The notes under the pieces: model-generated | Database searches by the model: none | Seen by the model: the letters and a program-made list of their open reading frames with translations, nothing else | What the model was told of the DNA's origin: nothing | Translations under genes and position numbers: made by a program | Shown here: positions 35,750 to 46,836 of the stretch, piece by piece | How positions within the stretch are numbered: position 1 is the first letter of the stretch | How the letters are laid out: every line of letters begins with the position of its first letter | Assembly: GCF_950295315.1 (NCBI RefSeq) | Contig: NC_080171.1 | Location: 34,944,698 to 35,008,697, forward strand | Reading direction: 5' to 3' | DNA from: Erinaceus europaeus | Taxonomy: Eukaryota > Chordata > Mammalia > Eulipotyphla > Erinaceidae | DNA length: 64,000 nt

Positions 35750-35805
35750 TACTCATTTTCATTCACTTGCTATAGACTACTCATTTTCATTCACTTGCTA
35801 TAGAC
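35750..35805. repeat. Perfect 28-bp tandem duplication
   Basis: TACTCATTTTCATTCACTTG... occurs at 35750-35777 and again, without a mismatch, at 35778-35805. Confidence 0.93.
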
Positions 35806-36433
35806 CCCCACTTTCCCTGATATAGATTTTTAGGTAACACATTCTTTTGAGTTTCTCCATGGAGAAGATTTTCAGAATAAATGTCATTAAATTATTATAT
35901 ATTTCTCCAAATTATTACTATTTACCATCTATTCACTTTAGTATGCCTTGGGGACTGGGACAAGGGAATTGTTACTGAGAATTTCATCTGATCAAAAACC
36001 ATTCCCACTACTAGAAAATAAAATGCTTTTTTTTATATAGTTTCTCTCCACAGACATTATCCTTCTATTAGTTCTGTGGCAATGTGTCCTTTAAATGAAG
36101 ACATAGAAATTCCCTAGAAGTGTCTACAAATGGAATGCATTAGAGATAGAAGGTGTGCCATTAAATTGTTTGTATGCATATCTGCTTTGTTGATGAAGTA
36201 TTTTTCTTTAGGACTGGAAATGTCTTAGATGAAAGTTTCAAATTCGTTTCAACTATAATAAGGGTTTCCATATAGATTAAACAATAATATAGTTATCTTC
36301 ATAGTTATCAATACATTTAGCATCCAAATGTTAATATAGACCTGAGTTTTTCCCTTTGAAAACCACTCTCTATGTAGTATATACTGATCTTGCTAAAACA
36401 AGAATCTCCTTAGGTGCAGTCCTACTAAAACCA
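35806..36433. other. Unique sequence
   Basis: No repeat or gene recognised. Confidence 0.45.
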
Positions 36434-36446
36434 TTTGATTACTCTT

Positions 36447-36949
36447 TTTGTTTTAATATGTATTTATTTATTTCCCTTTTGTTGCCCTTGTTAGTTTTTT
36501 ATTGTTGTTGCTATTGATGTTGTCGTTGTTGGATAGGACAGAGAGAAATGGAGCGAGGAGGGGAAGACAGAGACGGGCAGAAAAAGACACCTGCAGACCT
36601 GCTTCACCGCCTGTGAAGCGACTACCCTGCAGGCAGGGAAACGGGGCTCGAACTGGGATCCTTAGGCGGGTCCTTGTGCTTTGTGCCACATGTGCTTAAC
36701 CCTCTGTGCTACCACCTGACTCCCCTTGTAGTTATTATTATTGCTGTTGTTGTTGTTAGATAGGACAGAGAGAAATGGAGAGAGGAGGGGAAGACAGGTG
36801 GAGAGAAAGAGGGACATCTGCAGACCTGCTTCACCACCTGTGAAGACGCCCCTGCAGGTGGGGAGCCAGGGGCTCGAACCGGGATCCTTAGGCCTGTCCT
36901 TGTGCTTCGTGCCATGTGCGCTTAACCTGCTGCACTACCATCTGACTCC
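36447..36949 (-). mobile_element. Dimeric SINE-A inserted as one unit
   Basis: Two head-to-tail SINE-A monomers (36727-36949 first, 36447-36726 second, in minus-strand order) lie between one perfect 13-bp duplication TTTGATTACTCTT (36434-36446, 36950-36962). No such repeat separates them. The upstream monomer lacks the terminal A-rich tail and joins at about 36725. Confidence 0.85.
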
Positions 36950-36962
36950 TTTGATTACTCTT

Positions 36963-38164
36963 AACTCATAAGTGAAAGTGGGTCCCATTCTCTGTTTCTC
37001 TCCTTCCTTCTTTGGATTATACCAGTGGTTGGTCTTCTACATTCCATTTAGATGGCGATACACACGGAGTGAAGTAAGGACACTGTAATAATGAGATTTC
37101 CTTCAATGCTACAAGGTGCTTCCATGTAGTACTGGCTCCCCCTTCCAGTCTGCTCATTTGAGTTATAAGAATATGACCTACTCTGTTCCTTAGCTGAGCT
37201 ACTGAACAATTCTGTCTTTGGGTATATACCAGGCATGGGGCAGGGTGTGTGTGTGTGTGTGGGGGGGAGAACAGCACTTATAGAGTTCCAAAATGCAAGT
37301 CTCTTTTTCCAGAAGTGGAGGGGAAAATAATTCTTTAAAGGTTAATATATGTTTGTAAATTGCTTATAAACACATAGGATAGTAATCAGTGAATATGCAG
37401 CAGTATTAGTAGGGCCAAGTATGAGAAATAAGTGTATTAGCTAACCTGGTCTCAAAGACAAATCCATGTCCTAAGGCAAGAAATTAGATATAACATTTAT
37501 TGAAAGAAAGCACATTTACTATTTGATTTTCCTTTTAAAAAATCCAGATGGATTTGGAATTGGAATTACAGATAATGCCACATAAGCATTACTAATGATG
37601 TCAGCTCCACTGGGATAAAGTGTCTCACCTCAACCCCTCAGATGGTCAATTATGACTCAAATCCTCTTGAAAGCTCCCTTAAGACTCCACTGTTACCTAA
37701 TGTCAATTGCTCAATTACCATCAGGCGTCAGATGTCTCTAAAATTCTGAATGTTGTAGAGGTAGATGAAAAAGAGAGGGGAGAGAGAGAGAGGGATCAGA
37801 TCAATTTGAACTTTCATTAAACTACACATAATTAACACAGAACAGATGCTTCCCAATTAACCATGATGCCTTCAGACCCAGGAAAATCACTACTGTTTCT
37901 CTTGGACAGAACTTAGCAGGAGGAAAAAGTTACTATATCCGGTCTATAGTTTATAATCACTGATAGTATTATTACTTAAAATATTTATATACTTCTGTAC
38001 ATATGAAAGAATTAAGTGCTACACGAATCCATCCAAGCAGCAGCAAATACTTTCATTTTGGAGCTCAATATTTAAAGCACACAGTATTGATAACAGTGCA
38101 TGAAAAGTGAACAAATACAATAACACCTAATTTGTAAATTATTATTTTATTTATTTATTTTACA
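36963..38164. other. Unique sequence with a short (GT)n
   Basis: (GT)8 and a G run at 37246-37267. Purine-rich GAGAGAGA patch near 37774-37794. Nothing else recognised. Confidence 0.5.
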
Positions 38165-38384
38165 TATATACTTATTTATTGATTATAGGCAAAGAGAAAT
38201 CAAGCAGGAGAGGTAGAGATAGATAGATAGATAGATTGATAGAATCAATAAATAGATAGAGACCTGCAATGCTATCTCACCATTCATGAAGCTTTCTCCC
38301 TATAGGTGGAAACTGGGGGCTTGAACAGTTGTTCTTGTGCATGGTAACATGTATGTTCCACCAAGTGCACCACTGTGTGTCCCT
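38165..38384 (-). mobile_element. SINE-B with internal (GATA)n
   Basis: TTATTTATTGATTATAGGCAAAG to CACCAAGTGCACCACTG. AGATAGATAGATAGATAGAT at 38217-38236 has expanded inside the body. Confidence 0.8.
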
Positions 38385-38582
38385 CCTTATAAATTTCATA
38401 TCAATGTAAGTGCAGGCTGCTTGAGGATATTCACAAAATACTAGTACAAGAATATAATTTTGATGCCATAGGACATCTCACATGATCATACTTTTTCAAA
38501 GTAAAAGTCCTACTTAGAACTTTTTAAAAAGCTTTGTCTAAATAAGTCTCAGGAAAATACAAGCTTTGAAAGAACAATACTA

Positions 38583-39543
38583 TTTTTTAAAATTTCTTTT
38601 TTATTTAAGAAAGGATAAATTAACAAAACCATAGGGTTGAAGGGGTACAACTCCACACAATTCCCACCACCCAATGTCCATATCCCATGCCCTCCCCTGA
38701 TAGTTTTACCATTATCTATCCCTCTGAGAGCATGGACCCAGGGTCATTGTGGGTTGCAGAAGGTGGAAGGTCCGGCTTCTGTAATTGCTTCCCCGCTGAG
38801 CATGGACATTGACTGGTCGGTCCATACTCCCAGTCTGCCTCTCTCTTTCCCTAGTAGGGTGGGTCTCTGGGGAAGTGGAGTTCCAGGACACATTGGTGGG
38901 GGCTTCAGTCCAGGGAAGCCTGGCCGGCATCCTGATGGCATCTGGAACCTGGTGATTGAAGAGAGAGTTAACATATGAAGCCAAACAATTTGTTGAGCAA
39001 TCATGACCCAAAGGTTGGAATAGTGGAGAGGAAGTGTTGGGGGAGTACTCACTGCAAACTCTAGTGTACTTCTGCTTTCAGGTATATATTTTGCACTAGT
39101 TTATGGATAGTTGTGAATATATGCTCTCTCTCACAGAACCTGGTGTATATCTAGGTTTTGGGACTTTGTTAGAAAGTGATCCACCATAGATGGAGTTAGA
39201 GAATACTATGAAAGGAAAGGTCTCACTCGAGTAATGAAGCTGAAGAGTTATCATTCCACACCTGAAGTCTCTGGACACAGTCTGAGCTGAAGCATGTTGG
39301 GGTGGCAATTGTTGAGTTGATTAGGTTGCGATCGGCTGATGCAATATTATTTGATATGGATTGGGAGAAGCATGCAGGAAAGTGGGCCCTATCCTAAGGT
39401 TCCAGGACTGGGAGAAATATAGGCTCTATAGTGGAGATGTGAGGTTCCTGCTGTCTTAGGGTTCAAAAAGACAATGGATAGTTAATGTTATCATCACATT
39501 ATTTGGTAATTGGGTTAACTTTGAAAATTCCTTTTGTTAGGGT
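38583..39543 (-). mobile_element. R3 element, longest uninterrupted copy
   Basis: Complement poly-A at 38583-38615, then TCCACACAATTCCCACCACC, GGAAGGTCCGGCTTCTG, AGTTCCAGGACACATTGG, AGTCTCTGGACACAG and CCAGGACTGGGAGAAATATA. About 960 bp, no frame of note. The frames at 38637-39052 come from R3. Confidence 0.78.
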
Positions 39544-40330
39544 TTAAGGCTAGACATGGACCTTCTATATGATCCAGTAATTCCTCTCCTGGGGTTATAC
39601 CCCAAGGACTCCATAACACCCAACCAAAAAGAGGTGTGTATTCCTATGTTCATAGCAGCACAATTCATAATAGCTAAAACCTGGAAGCAACCCAGGTGCC
39701 CAACAACAGATGAGTGGCTGAGAAAGCTTTGGTATATATACACAATGGAATACTATACAGCTATCAAGAACAATGAACCCACCTTCTCTGACCCATCTTG
39801 GACAGAGCTAGAAGGAATTATGTTAAGTGAGCTAAGTCAGAAAGATAAAGATGAGTATGGGATGATCCCACTCATCAACAGAAGTTGAGAAAGAAGATCT
39901 GAAAGGGAAACTAAAAGCAGGATCTGACTAAATTGAAAGTAGGGCACCACAGTAAAAACCCTGTGGTGAGGGGGAGGGTGGACATGCGGCTTCCTGGGCC
40001 GGTGGGTGGGTGGGATGGGACACAGTCTTTTGGTGGTGGGAATGGTGATTATGTACACTCCTAGTAAAGTGTAGTCATATAAATCACTAGTTAATTAAGA
40101 TGAGAGGGGAAAAATTAATTGTATGTCTCAAAGTTTTTAAAACACAGACTGAGTCTTCTTAATATATAGGCTGTGTATTTGATATGTGGAGTCTCTCAAA
40201 AACCTAGACCAAGTAGATCAGAAGCAACCAGTGGCACAGCTATTTGCAAGATACTGGGTACTATACAGAGAACAATACTTTTATGAATAAGTTTGTGGTC
40301 AATAAAATGCTCAGTATATTATTTATAGTT
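39544..40330 (+). mobile_element. 5'-truncated L1 3' end, distinct subfamily
   Basis: Encodes the ORF2 C-terminus (MDLLYDPVIPLLGLYPKD, then TWKQPRCPTTDEWLRK) to 39888. The 3' UTR has GTGAGGGGGAGGGTGG and differs from the 30-kb L1. The end is uncertain, either the A-rich stretch near 40142 or later. Confidence 0.88.
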
Positions 40331-40552
40331 TTAAAAAGTTAAAAGGGTAATCCTTTCATCCCTTGAAAAACTGTATGCTTTAGATTTTCTGCATACCCCT
40401 GTATTTATACTTTATCTCTCTCTCTTTCTATATATATATGTATAATTTTATTGAGGAAATATTGCTTTATAAGTCTACTGTTATCATAGGATTACACTTT
40501 TACATTTCCCCAAATATTTATAAATATTAAAATGATTTACAAATAACTAATA

Positions 40553-40754
40553 TATTTTTTTATTTATTTTGGATAGAGATGTAGATAAATTGAGAGGAGA
40601 GGGGAGGGGAGATAGAGAAGGAGAAAGAGTGTCATCAGCAGTACTGCTTTACCTCTTGTGAAACTTCCTTCCTGCATATGGGGACTAGAGCCTTGAACCC
40701 AGGTCCTTGTGCACTGCAATATGTGCACTCTACCACATGTGCCACACCTAGTCC
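40553..40754 (-). mobile_element. SINE-B
   Basis: TTATTTATTTTGGATAGAGATG, GTACTGCTTTACCTCTTGTG and inverted head CTACCACATGTGCCACACC. Confidence 0.82.
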
Positions 40755-41289
40755 ACATAACATGATATTAATTATTTTTGTAAGAAGAACAAAACTACCA
40801 TATTAAGTAGGATTATTCACTTAAGATAAATGTGCCATATGCCTGAGCACAATTTATCTATATCCCTTTAGGTTTTAATTTACCAGCAAAGTATTTGCTG
40901 ATGATTACATATATTTCCCCCCATACTCTGCCTCATTCTTCTAGCTTTATTCTGTTATTACTTGTTATTCAAAAGTGTCAGCTTGGTGATAGCAAAAAGA
41001 GGGAAGGACATTATTATTTGCTATTTTGAGTAAGCCTCAGACTTAGGATCAGCTATCCTTTATTTTTATGTAACATTTATCTTCTTTGTTCCTGAATCAG
41101 CCAATTCATATATAATCAGTTTTGAAAGAAAATCCTAAATGCAGTGTACTTGTTATTCTTCTTGACATATGAAAACTTTTGTTCCCATAGTGAAGACACA
41201 GCTAAAGGGTCAAGTTAGTGGTATTTTCCCCTTCCATCAGAGGTGCCACTCATTTACCCTGATTTTGCTTGTTTCTTTGTTTGTTTTGA
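40755..41289. other. Unique sequence
   Basis: Nothing recognised. Confidence 0.45.
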
Positions 41290-41403
41290 CCAGAACACTG
41301 CTCAGCTCTGGCTTATTGTAATGCCAGGAATTGAACCTGGGAACCTCTGAGCCATAGGTATGAGAAATCTGTTGTGCAGACTGCTATGTTATCTGCTGTG
41401 TTG
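41290..41403 (-). mobile_element. SINE-C
   Basis: CCAGAACACTGCTCAGCTCTGG core, CCAGGAATTGAACCTGGGA (B-box complement) and CTGCTATGTTATCTG head. Confidence 0.82.
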
Positions 41404-43081
41404 TATCCTTGGCTCTCTTTCCTTGTTCGCTGTTACAATCTTATCTTGTTTCTCTTGAGCTTTTATTGTGAATGCTTAATGGGTTTTATGCAGGAAATAT
41501 CTATATGAAGATGTATATATATATTTGATTTAGTATCTATTGGAACTCAACTATTCTTAGTGGTTCCTGTTTGTTTCTATTCTCCTTAGCATCATTTCCT
41601 CCCATAAATATAATTTATTCCCAGATTTGAAGTCACTTAATTGCTTTGCAGTTATCCAATGGGTTAAAAAAATTATGATTTTGTATTTAAGTCTGGTAAA
41701 TTTTCAATGTATGGCTGAGAGAAACTTTTCATAGATTTATTTATTTCACTTTGAGAATAAGCCAGAAACTTGGCCAATGAAATATTAGCTGAAGTGAAAT
41801 ATTAGTGACCCACGTTCAAAACTAACTCCCTCTATACTAGAGGAAACGTTAATGCTATGGTTTTTAAGCTCTGCTCCCACTACCATCCTATCTGCATTTC
41901 TTTCTTTCTTTGACAAAATGAGACTCTAGTAGCAAATCCTCATTAATAATAAAAACAAACAAAAAAACAAAAAAAACAGAAAAAAATAACAAACCTGGCA
42001 TACCATCTATCTGTGAATGAGAATAAAGCAAGATCTAGAGAAATGAAATAGCACAGAAGACATAATAGATAAGATTAGTGAAATAATTATGAAGATTGAG
42101 TTATAGTGAAACTGCAGGCAAGACCAAAAGACATTGCCTAGAAAATGGAACCAAGGTAAAAAGAAGTCATTCAGCAAAATTGACTTAGTGTGAGTTATTG
42201 AATTCCTCCTGGTTTCCAGCATCTAGGACAGCTCCCTTCTAGAGTGGTTAATTGGCCCCAACATTGAGAGCTATAAGGATATACCACAGGAAGCCAAAGA
42301 GTTGTTATAACTCAGAGCATGACTAAGAGCCTCTGTTGGAGGAAAAGTCCCTTCAATGACAGAATAGATCATTTTGATTAAAATGCCATGGTGAACTTCT
42401 CCTTCTGTGACAAACAGCTTGAATGCTAAGACACTACCACCCACATCCATATGTTTCGGAGCACATGCTGCCAAGATGTCTGCTTGCCATTTGCTCTGTC
42501 TGTACAATGCCAAAGACCTAGGTGAAAAGTGAAAACTTCACTCAGTGTTTCTAAATATCCAGATGTTTGGCAACAAGTAGGTAAAATATCTGGATGCATG
42601 ACAATGTTTCTCACTTTTTCATCTGGCTTTTTGGCATCACATAATACAAATCATTGTGTGGATGTTCAGGACTTAGAAAATAGAGAGTGTTGTCACAAAA
42701 TCAGACATTTTTCTGCACTAAAGTATTAAGACTCTGAGTCTTGAATGGACTTAAGAGAACATTTAGCACAACTTTACTCACAATATGTGGTATTTCTTCA
42801 GAAAAGCCAAAGATACCTGAAGAAGCCATATTTGGGTGAGGAAAGCAAACAGACACACAAAAACTCTTATTTTTTGATTTAGGAAGCACTTATGAATGTG
42901 GCTTTATTCAGGTTGTTAGATAATCCCTCTCATCCAGAACCTAGACTAAAAAAAGAAAAAAAGAGTCTTCAGGAGCTTACTGAAGTCCAATAGGAGGGAA
43001 AAGAAGTTAGAACTAAACCTGTGGTGGAATAATACCAGTTTCCTTCCACTTACTCTGCATAGCACCCTTATCATATAGGTA
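41404..43081. other. Unique sequence, no feature recognised
   Basis: 1.7 kb without mobile-element hallmarks. The minus-strand frame 42513-42271 (80 codons) has fairly protein-like composition but matches no family I know and lacks clear splice signals. The A-rich patch at 41953-41992 is simple sequence. Confidence 0.5.
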
Positions 43082-43087
43082 TACTTA

Positions 43088-43416
43088 TGTCGTTAAAGTT
43101 CAGGGCTCCAGCAGGCCAGGCTAGCTTCGTGGTGGTAGACAGAGACTACCAGAGACACACGGCTGGGCAGAGAAGCTTCATTCATGAGCGGCAAACATCT
43201 GCTCTCCTGTTTTTTTGCTCTGGCGGCAGAGAGAAACCCTTAAACTAATCACCACACAGATCTGTCCTGCATCCCCTCACGTGACCGCTCCAAGAACTCC
43301 GGAACTACGTAGCATAGGGGGCTGGGAGAAAGAGGTCCTGCGAAACTAGCAAGGGCCAAACCAATTCTCCTGGAGGTGGGGGGAAGGAGACCAAACCAAT
43401 ATGAAACATACCAACA
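43088..43416 (-). mobile_element. Solo LTR, 329 bp
   Basis: Minus strand TGTTGGTATG (43416) to TTTAACGACA (43088), with perfect 6-bp duplication TACTTA at 43082-43087 and 43417-43422. CpG-rich compared with its flanks (GGCGGCAGAG, CACGTGACCG). Start sequence relates it to the ERV-C group. Confidence 0.92.
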
Positions 43417-43422
43417 TACTTA

Positions 43423-44013
43423 TTCCTGCTTCATGTATACTTAAAAGGCATTAAGTTGTATTGGCAGTGCCATACCACATGCCAATCGAAAGAGCATAAT
43501 GAAAAGCAGGATCTCCTGCCTCTGAACTTCTTTCATTTAATTTCTTTGTCTATTTTCAAATTTTCTTAGTGATACTCAAGTCCTCAGTACCTTTGTCTTA
43601 GTTCCCAAGGAATGATCAAACTCTGAAGAGGATTTGGATCCTGAAACATTTGGAGATTTCTCCAGATGGACTACAAATTACTCAAGAATGCCAAATCGGT
43701 TGTAAGAAATAATACGTTAAAATAATAATTGAGAAACTGCAAGATAGCATATCGAGAAAGGTGTTTCCTTTCCCATATTCACACCCCCAGTTTTGGATCT
43801 GCACTGGAGAAACGGTTGGTGTGTGATATCTTTCCTTCACTTTTTCCACCTCCCTATGTCTGTCTTTCACTCATTCTGTTTGAAAAACTCAGCCTGATGC
43901 AATTAATTCCCAGTAATGCCCTTTTTAAAAAAGAGAAAGAATAAATCCCAGTAAAGGATAGAAGATAATTAAGTCTACATCATTTGAAAGTCAGAGGAAA
44001 TAGAACAGATGTA
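43423..44013. other. Unique sequence
   Basis: Nothing recognised. The frames at 43682-43944 are chance. Confidence 0.45.
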
Positions 44014-44019
44014 GGTATG

Positions 44020-44396
44020 TGCCGGGCTAGCTTCACGGGTGGGAGAGAGACGACCAGGGACTCATGGCTGAGCTGGGAACACAGTTTAATCTTTATTGAT
44101 GAGGAATGCAGTGAAAGCTATATATCTCTAATCACAATCCTGTCCTATATATCTCCTGAGGTGGAAGTGTCAGGTCACAAGAGGATGTACGTAGGATAGG
44201 GGGTGGAGAGAAGGAAAAAGTGCAAGAACCAGTGGGGATTAAAATGTGGAAAACAGGATGTGACTAGGAGACGGGGCAGAGTGGAAAAAGAGTGGGAACC
44301 AATGGGGATTAAACCAGTGCAGGCAAAACAATGATTATGTAAATAGACCACAGCGTCAAGCAATGCAACAGAAGGGGTCTTAGAAGCAGACCAACA
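44020..44396 (-). mobile_element. Solo LTR, 377 bp
   Basis: Minus strand TGTTGGTCTGC (44396) to CTAGCCCGGCA (44020), perfect 6-bp duplication GGTATG at 44014-44019 and 44397-44402. CAATAAAG poly(A) signal (complement at about 44092). Shares CTATTTACATAA and CACATCCTGTTTTCCAC blocks with the ERV-C LTR but has no tRNA-Gly segment. Confidence 0.93.
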
Positions 44397-44402
44397 GGTA
44401 TG

Positions 44403-44614
44403 TAGATGTTAAATTCAATAAACAGAGAGACTTAGGTAGGAGAGGGCTGCTTTCTAACCAAAACAGTCTGGTGTCCCATCTTTGGATGTCATTCAAAAAC
44501 AAGTCTGAGCTTAGAAAAGAAGGAATTGTATTCAGAGACTAGTGCAGTACGGCAATTGGACCTAAAGATCTGGAAGTATCATAAAAATCACATTTGTTAT
44601 TTATACATTTAAAT
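44403..44614. other. Unique sequence
   Basis: Nothing recognised. Confidence 0.4.
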
Positions 44615-44625
44615 AGTTTTGTGTG

Positions 44626-44893
44626 GGGAGTGCAGCAGTAGAGCAGCAGGTTAAGCGCAGGTGGCACAAAGCAAAGTGCAAGGACCAATGTAAGGATCCT
44701 GGTTCCAGCCCCCACCTCCGCACCTGCTGGGGAGTCACTTCACAGGCTGTGAAGCAGGTCTGCAGGTGTCTGTCTTTCTCTCCCCCTTTCTGTCTTCCCC
44801 TCTCTCTCCATTTCTCTCTGTCCTATGCAACAACAACATCAATAATAACTACAATAAAACAACCAGGACAAAAGGGAATAAATAAATATAAAA
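44626..44893 (+). mobile_element. SINE-A
   Basis: Target duplication AGTTTTGTGTG at 44615-44625 and 44894-44904. Head keeps GCAGGTTAAGCGCAGG. Tail AATAAATAAATATAAA. Confidence 0.92.
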
Positions 44894-44939
44894 AGTTTTG
44901 TGTGTTGTATAAGAATTAATTAGCACTAGTGGAATTAAT

Positions 44940-45196
44940 TTGTTTTTAAAATTTTTATTTTATTCTATCTTAATGAGACAGGGAGGGGAGGGGGAGAGGG
45001 AGAGGGGGAGGGGAAGGGAAGGGGAAAGGAGGGGAGGGGAGGGGAAGGGGAGGGACAGGGAGGGACAGAGAGAGAGAGAGAGAGAGAGACCAGAGCATTG
45101 CTCAATTCTGGGTTATGGTGGTGCCAGGGATTGAACCTGGGAGCTCTGAGCAACAGGCATGAAAGCCTATTGCAATGACATAATGCTTTCTCCCTG
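44940..45196 (-). mobile_element. SINE-C with expanded polypurine tract
   Basis: The SINE core (CCAGAGCATTGCTCAATTCTGG, CCAGGGATTGAACCTGGGA) is at 45090-45160. Between core and tail an A/G-only tract of about 115 bp (44976-45090) carries repeated GGGGA/GGGA units and then (GA)n. Confidence 0.85.
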
Positions 45197-45722
45197 ACGC
45201 AGGACTGGTGGGATTTATTAAAGAGAAACTAAAAAAGTGATGAAGTGAGTAGAAACATGACAGAGTAGTCCTGAAAGAAAAAGTTTTGGTCAGCTGGTTG
45301 ACAAGATGGGTATGTTGTGGGGATGTTCTGAATTTTATGTCTTGCTTTGATTTGGGGACAAACCAAATTTCTGGTTTCTGCTGCCAGCAATCAAGTATGA
45401 TTAAATAGAGTCAACTGAAAGCACAGAGAAAAGTCGGAAGTTTTAAACATTGGTCAAGTCCACATTTGGTATTTACTTCTGAAAAAATAATTTACCTTAA
45501 TCTTCCCACACTTCATCTCTGACACTTTTGCTATGTTGTATGATCATTCATAACTTTTCAAAATGCTGCGATGATTGTGAAACCTTAATATAAATTATCC
45601 TATTTAGTATCCTCATTACCCAATTTTAACTATACCTACTGCCAAACCAGATTTCTCTGGATAGAGTCATGATAATTATCCCCAACACTGAGCTCTTCTT
45701 TATTGGAGGTTAGCCTGGGTTG
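45197..45722. other. Unique sequence
   Basis: Nothing recognised. Confidence 0.45.
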
Positions 45723-45735
45723 GCTATGAATTTCT

Positions 45736-45917
45736 TTTCTTTTTTTTTTTTTAATTTTTTATTTAAGAAAGGATTAATGAACAAAAACATAAGGTAGAAG
45801 GTACAACTCCACACAATTCCCACCACCCAATCTCCATAACCCACCCCCTCCCATGATAGCTTTCCCATTCTCTAGCCCTCTGGGAGCATGGACCCAGGGT
45901 CGTTGAGGGTTGCAGAA
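45736..45917 (-). mobile_element. R3, short 3' copy with perfect target duplication
   Basis: GCTATGAATTTCT flanks it exactly (45723-45735 and 45918-45930). T-rich start (complement of poly-A), then CTCCACACAATTCCCACCAC to GGGTTGCAGAA. The 182-bp truncated copy is typical of L1-driven retroposition. Confidence 0.88.
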
Positions 45918-45965
45918 GCTATGAATTTCTATGAAGTTTGTTTGCGGGGTTTTTGTTTTCCTTTT

Positions 45966-45981
45966 GTGTGTGTTTGTGTAT

Positions 45982-46021
<40 letters not shown>
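45966..46021. repeat. (TG)n microsatellite
   Basis: About 19 uninterrupted GT units at 45984-46021, preceded by an imperfect stretch. Confidence 0.95.
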
Positions 46022-46624
46022 TGAGCCTTTGGCAATGGAAGCTCGACTGGATTGCATTTCTTGAATTTGGAACTGGATCATTCTTTAGATTTACTCATTT
46101 TGGTTCTGATGGGACAAATTATAGAAGTAGAAATCCTGAATTCTTACCTCTGGTCTGCTTTGAAACATAGTGACCAACTTCTAAATTCCCTGGAATACTT
46201 AATTTAGAATATGAATGATTTCATAGCTAATATTGGTTTATTGTCTGTGGTTTCTTTGGCCATGAGGAATCTGGCTCTTAGTACTCACCCATTTTGACAT
46301 AATCAATGTTTCCATAGCTCATTGACTAAAAAATAAAAAAATCTCACCCCAACTAGTATACTGAGTATGGAATACTGAGACTGCAGACAAGATTATTTCC
46401 ATTATTTAAATATATGTTTTCTTTTGGTACTATGTCTGAAGTGAGAGATGTAGTAAACTACGTAACTTTCTCTCATATTTCTCTCCTTGTTATTTAAGAT
46501 TATTTGCAAAAACAGTAAACTACTTGAAGAGTAATTTATGGTCTCTTTAATATACCTCTTTTTCTCCCATGTGGAGGATATTTCTTTCACATTTATTTTT
46601 TCCATGTTATTTACTAATTATAAT
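46022..46624. other. Unique sequence
   Basis: Nothing recognised. Confidence 0.45.
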
Positions 46625-46639
46625 ACAGTTTTTTTTTAT

Positions 46640-46836
46640 ATGAAATATTTTATTTATATATTGGATAGAAACAGAAAGAATTTGAGAGGGAAATAGGAGA
46701 TAGAGAGGGAGTCACCTATAGCACTGCTTCACCACTCATAAAACTATTCCCCTGCTGGTAAGGACCAGGGGTTTGAACCTGGGTCCTTGCACATTGTATT
46801 GTGTGTGTTTTACTGGGTACATGGCCACCTGGCCTT
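46640..46836 (-). mobile_element. SINE-B
   Basis: TTATATATTGGATAGAAACAG, GCACTGCTTCACCACTCAT and inverted head GGCCACCTGGCC. Confidence 0.85.

Noticed and set aside
37017..37277. Minus-strand frame with a proline/histidine start
   Set aside because: Begins in the (GT)n repeat and has no recognisable domain.
42271..42513. 80-codon minus-strand frame with protein-like composition
   Set aside because: I could not match it to any family, the adjoining frames do not continue it and no intron signals stand out. A protein search would be decisive.
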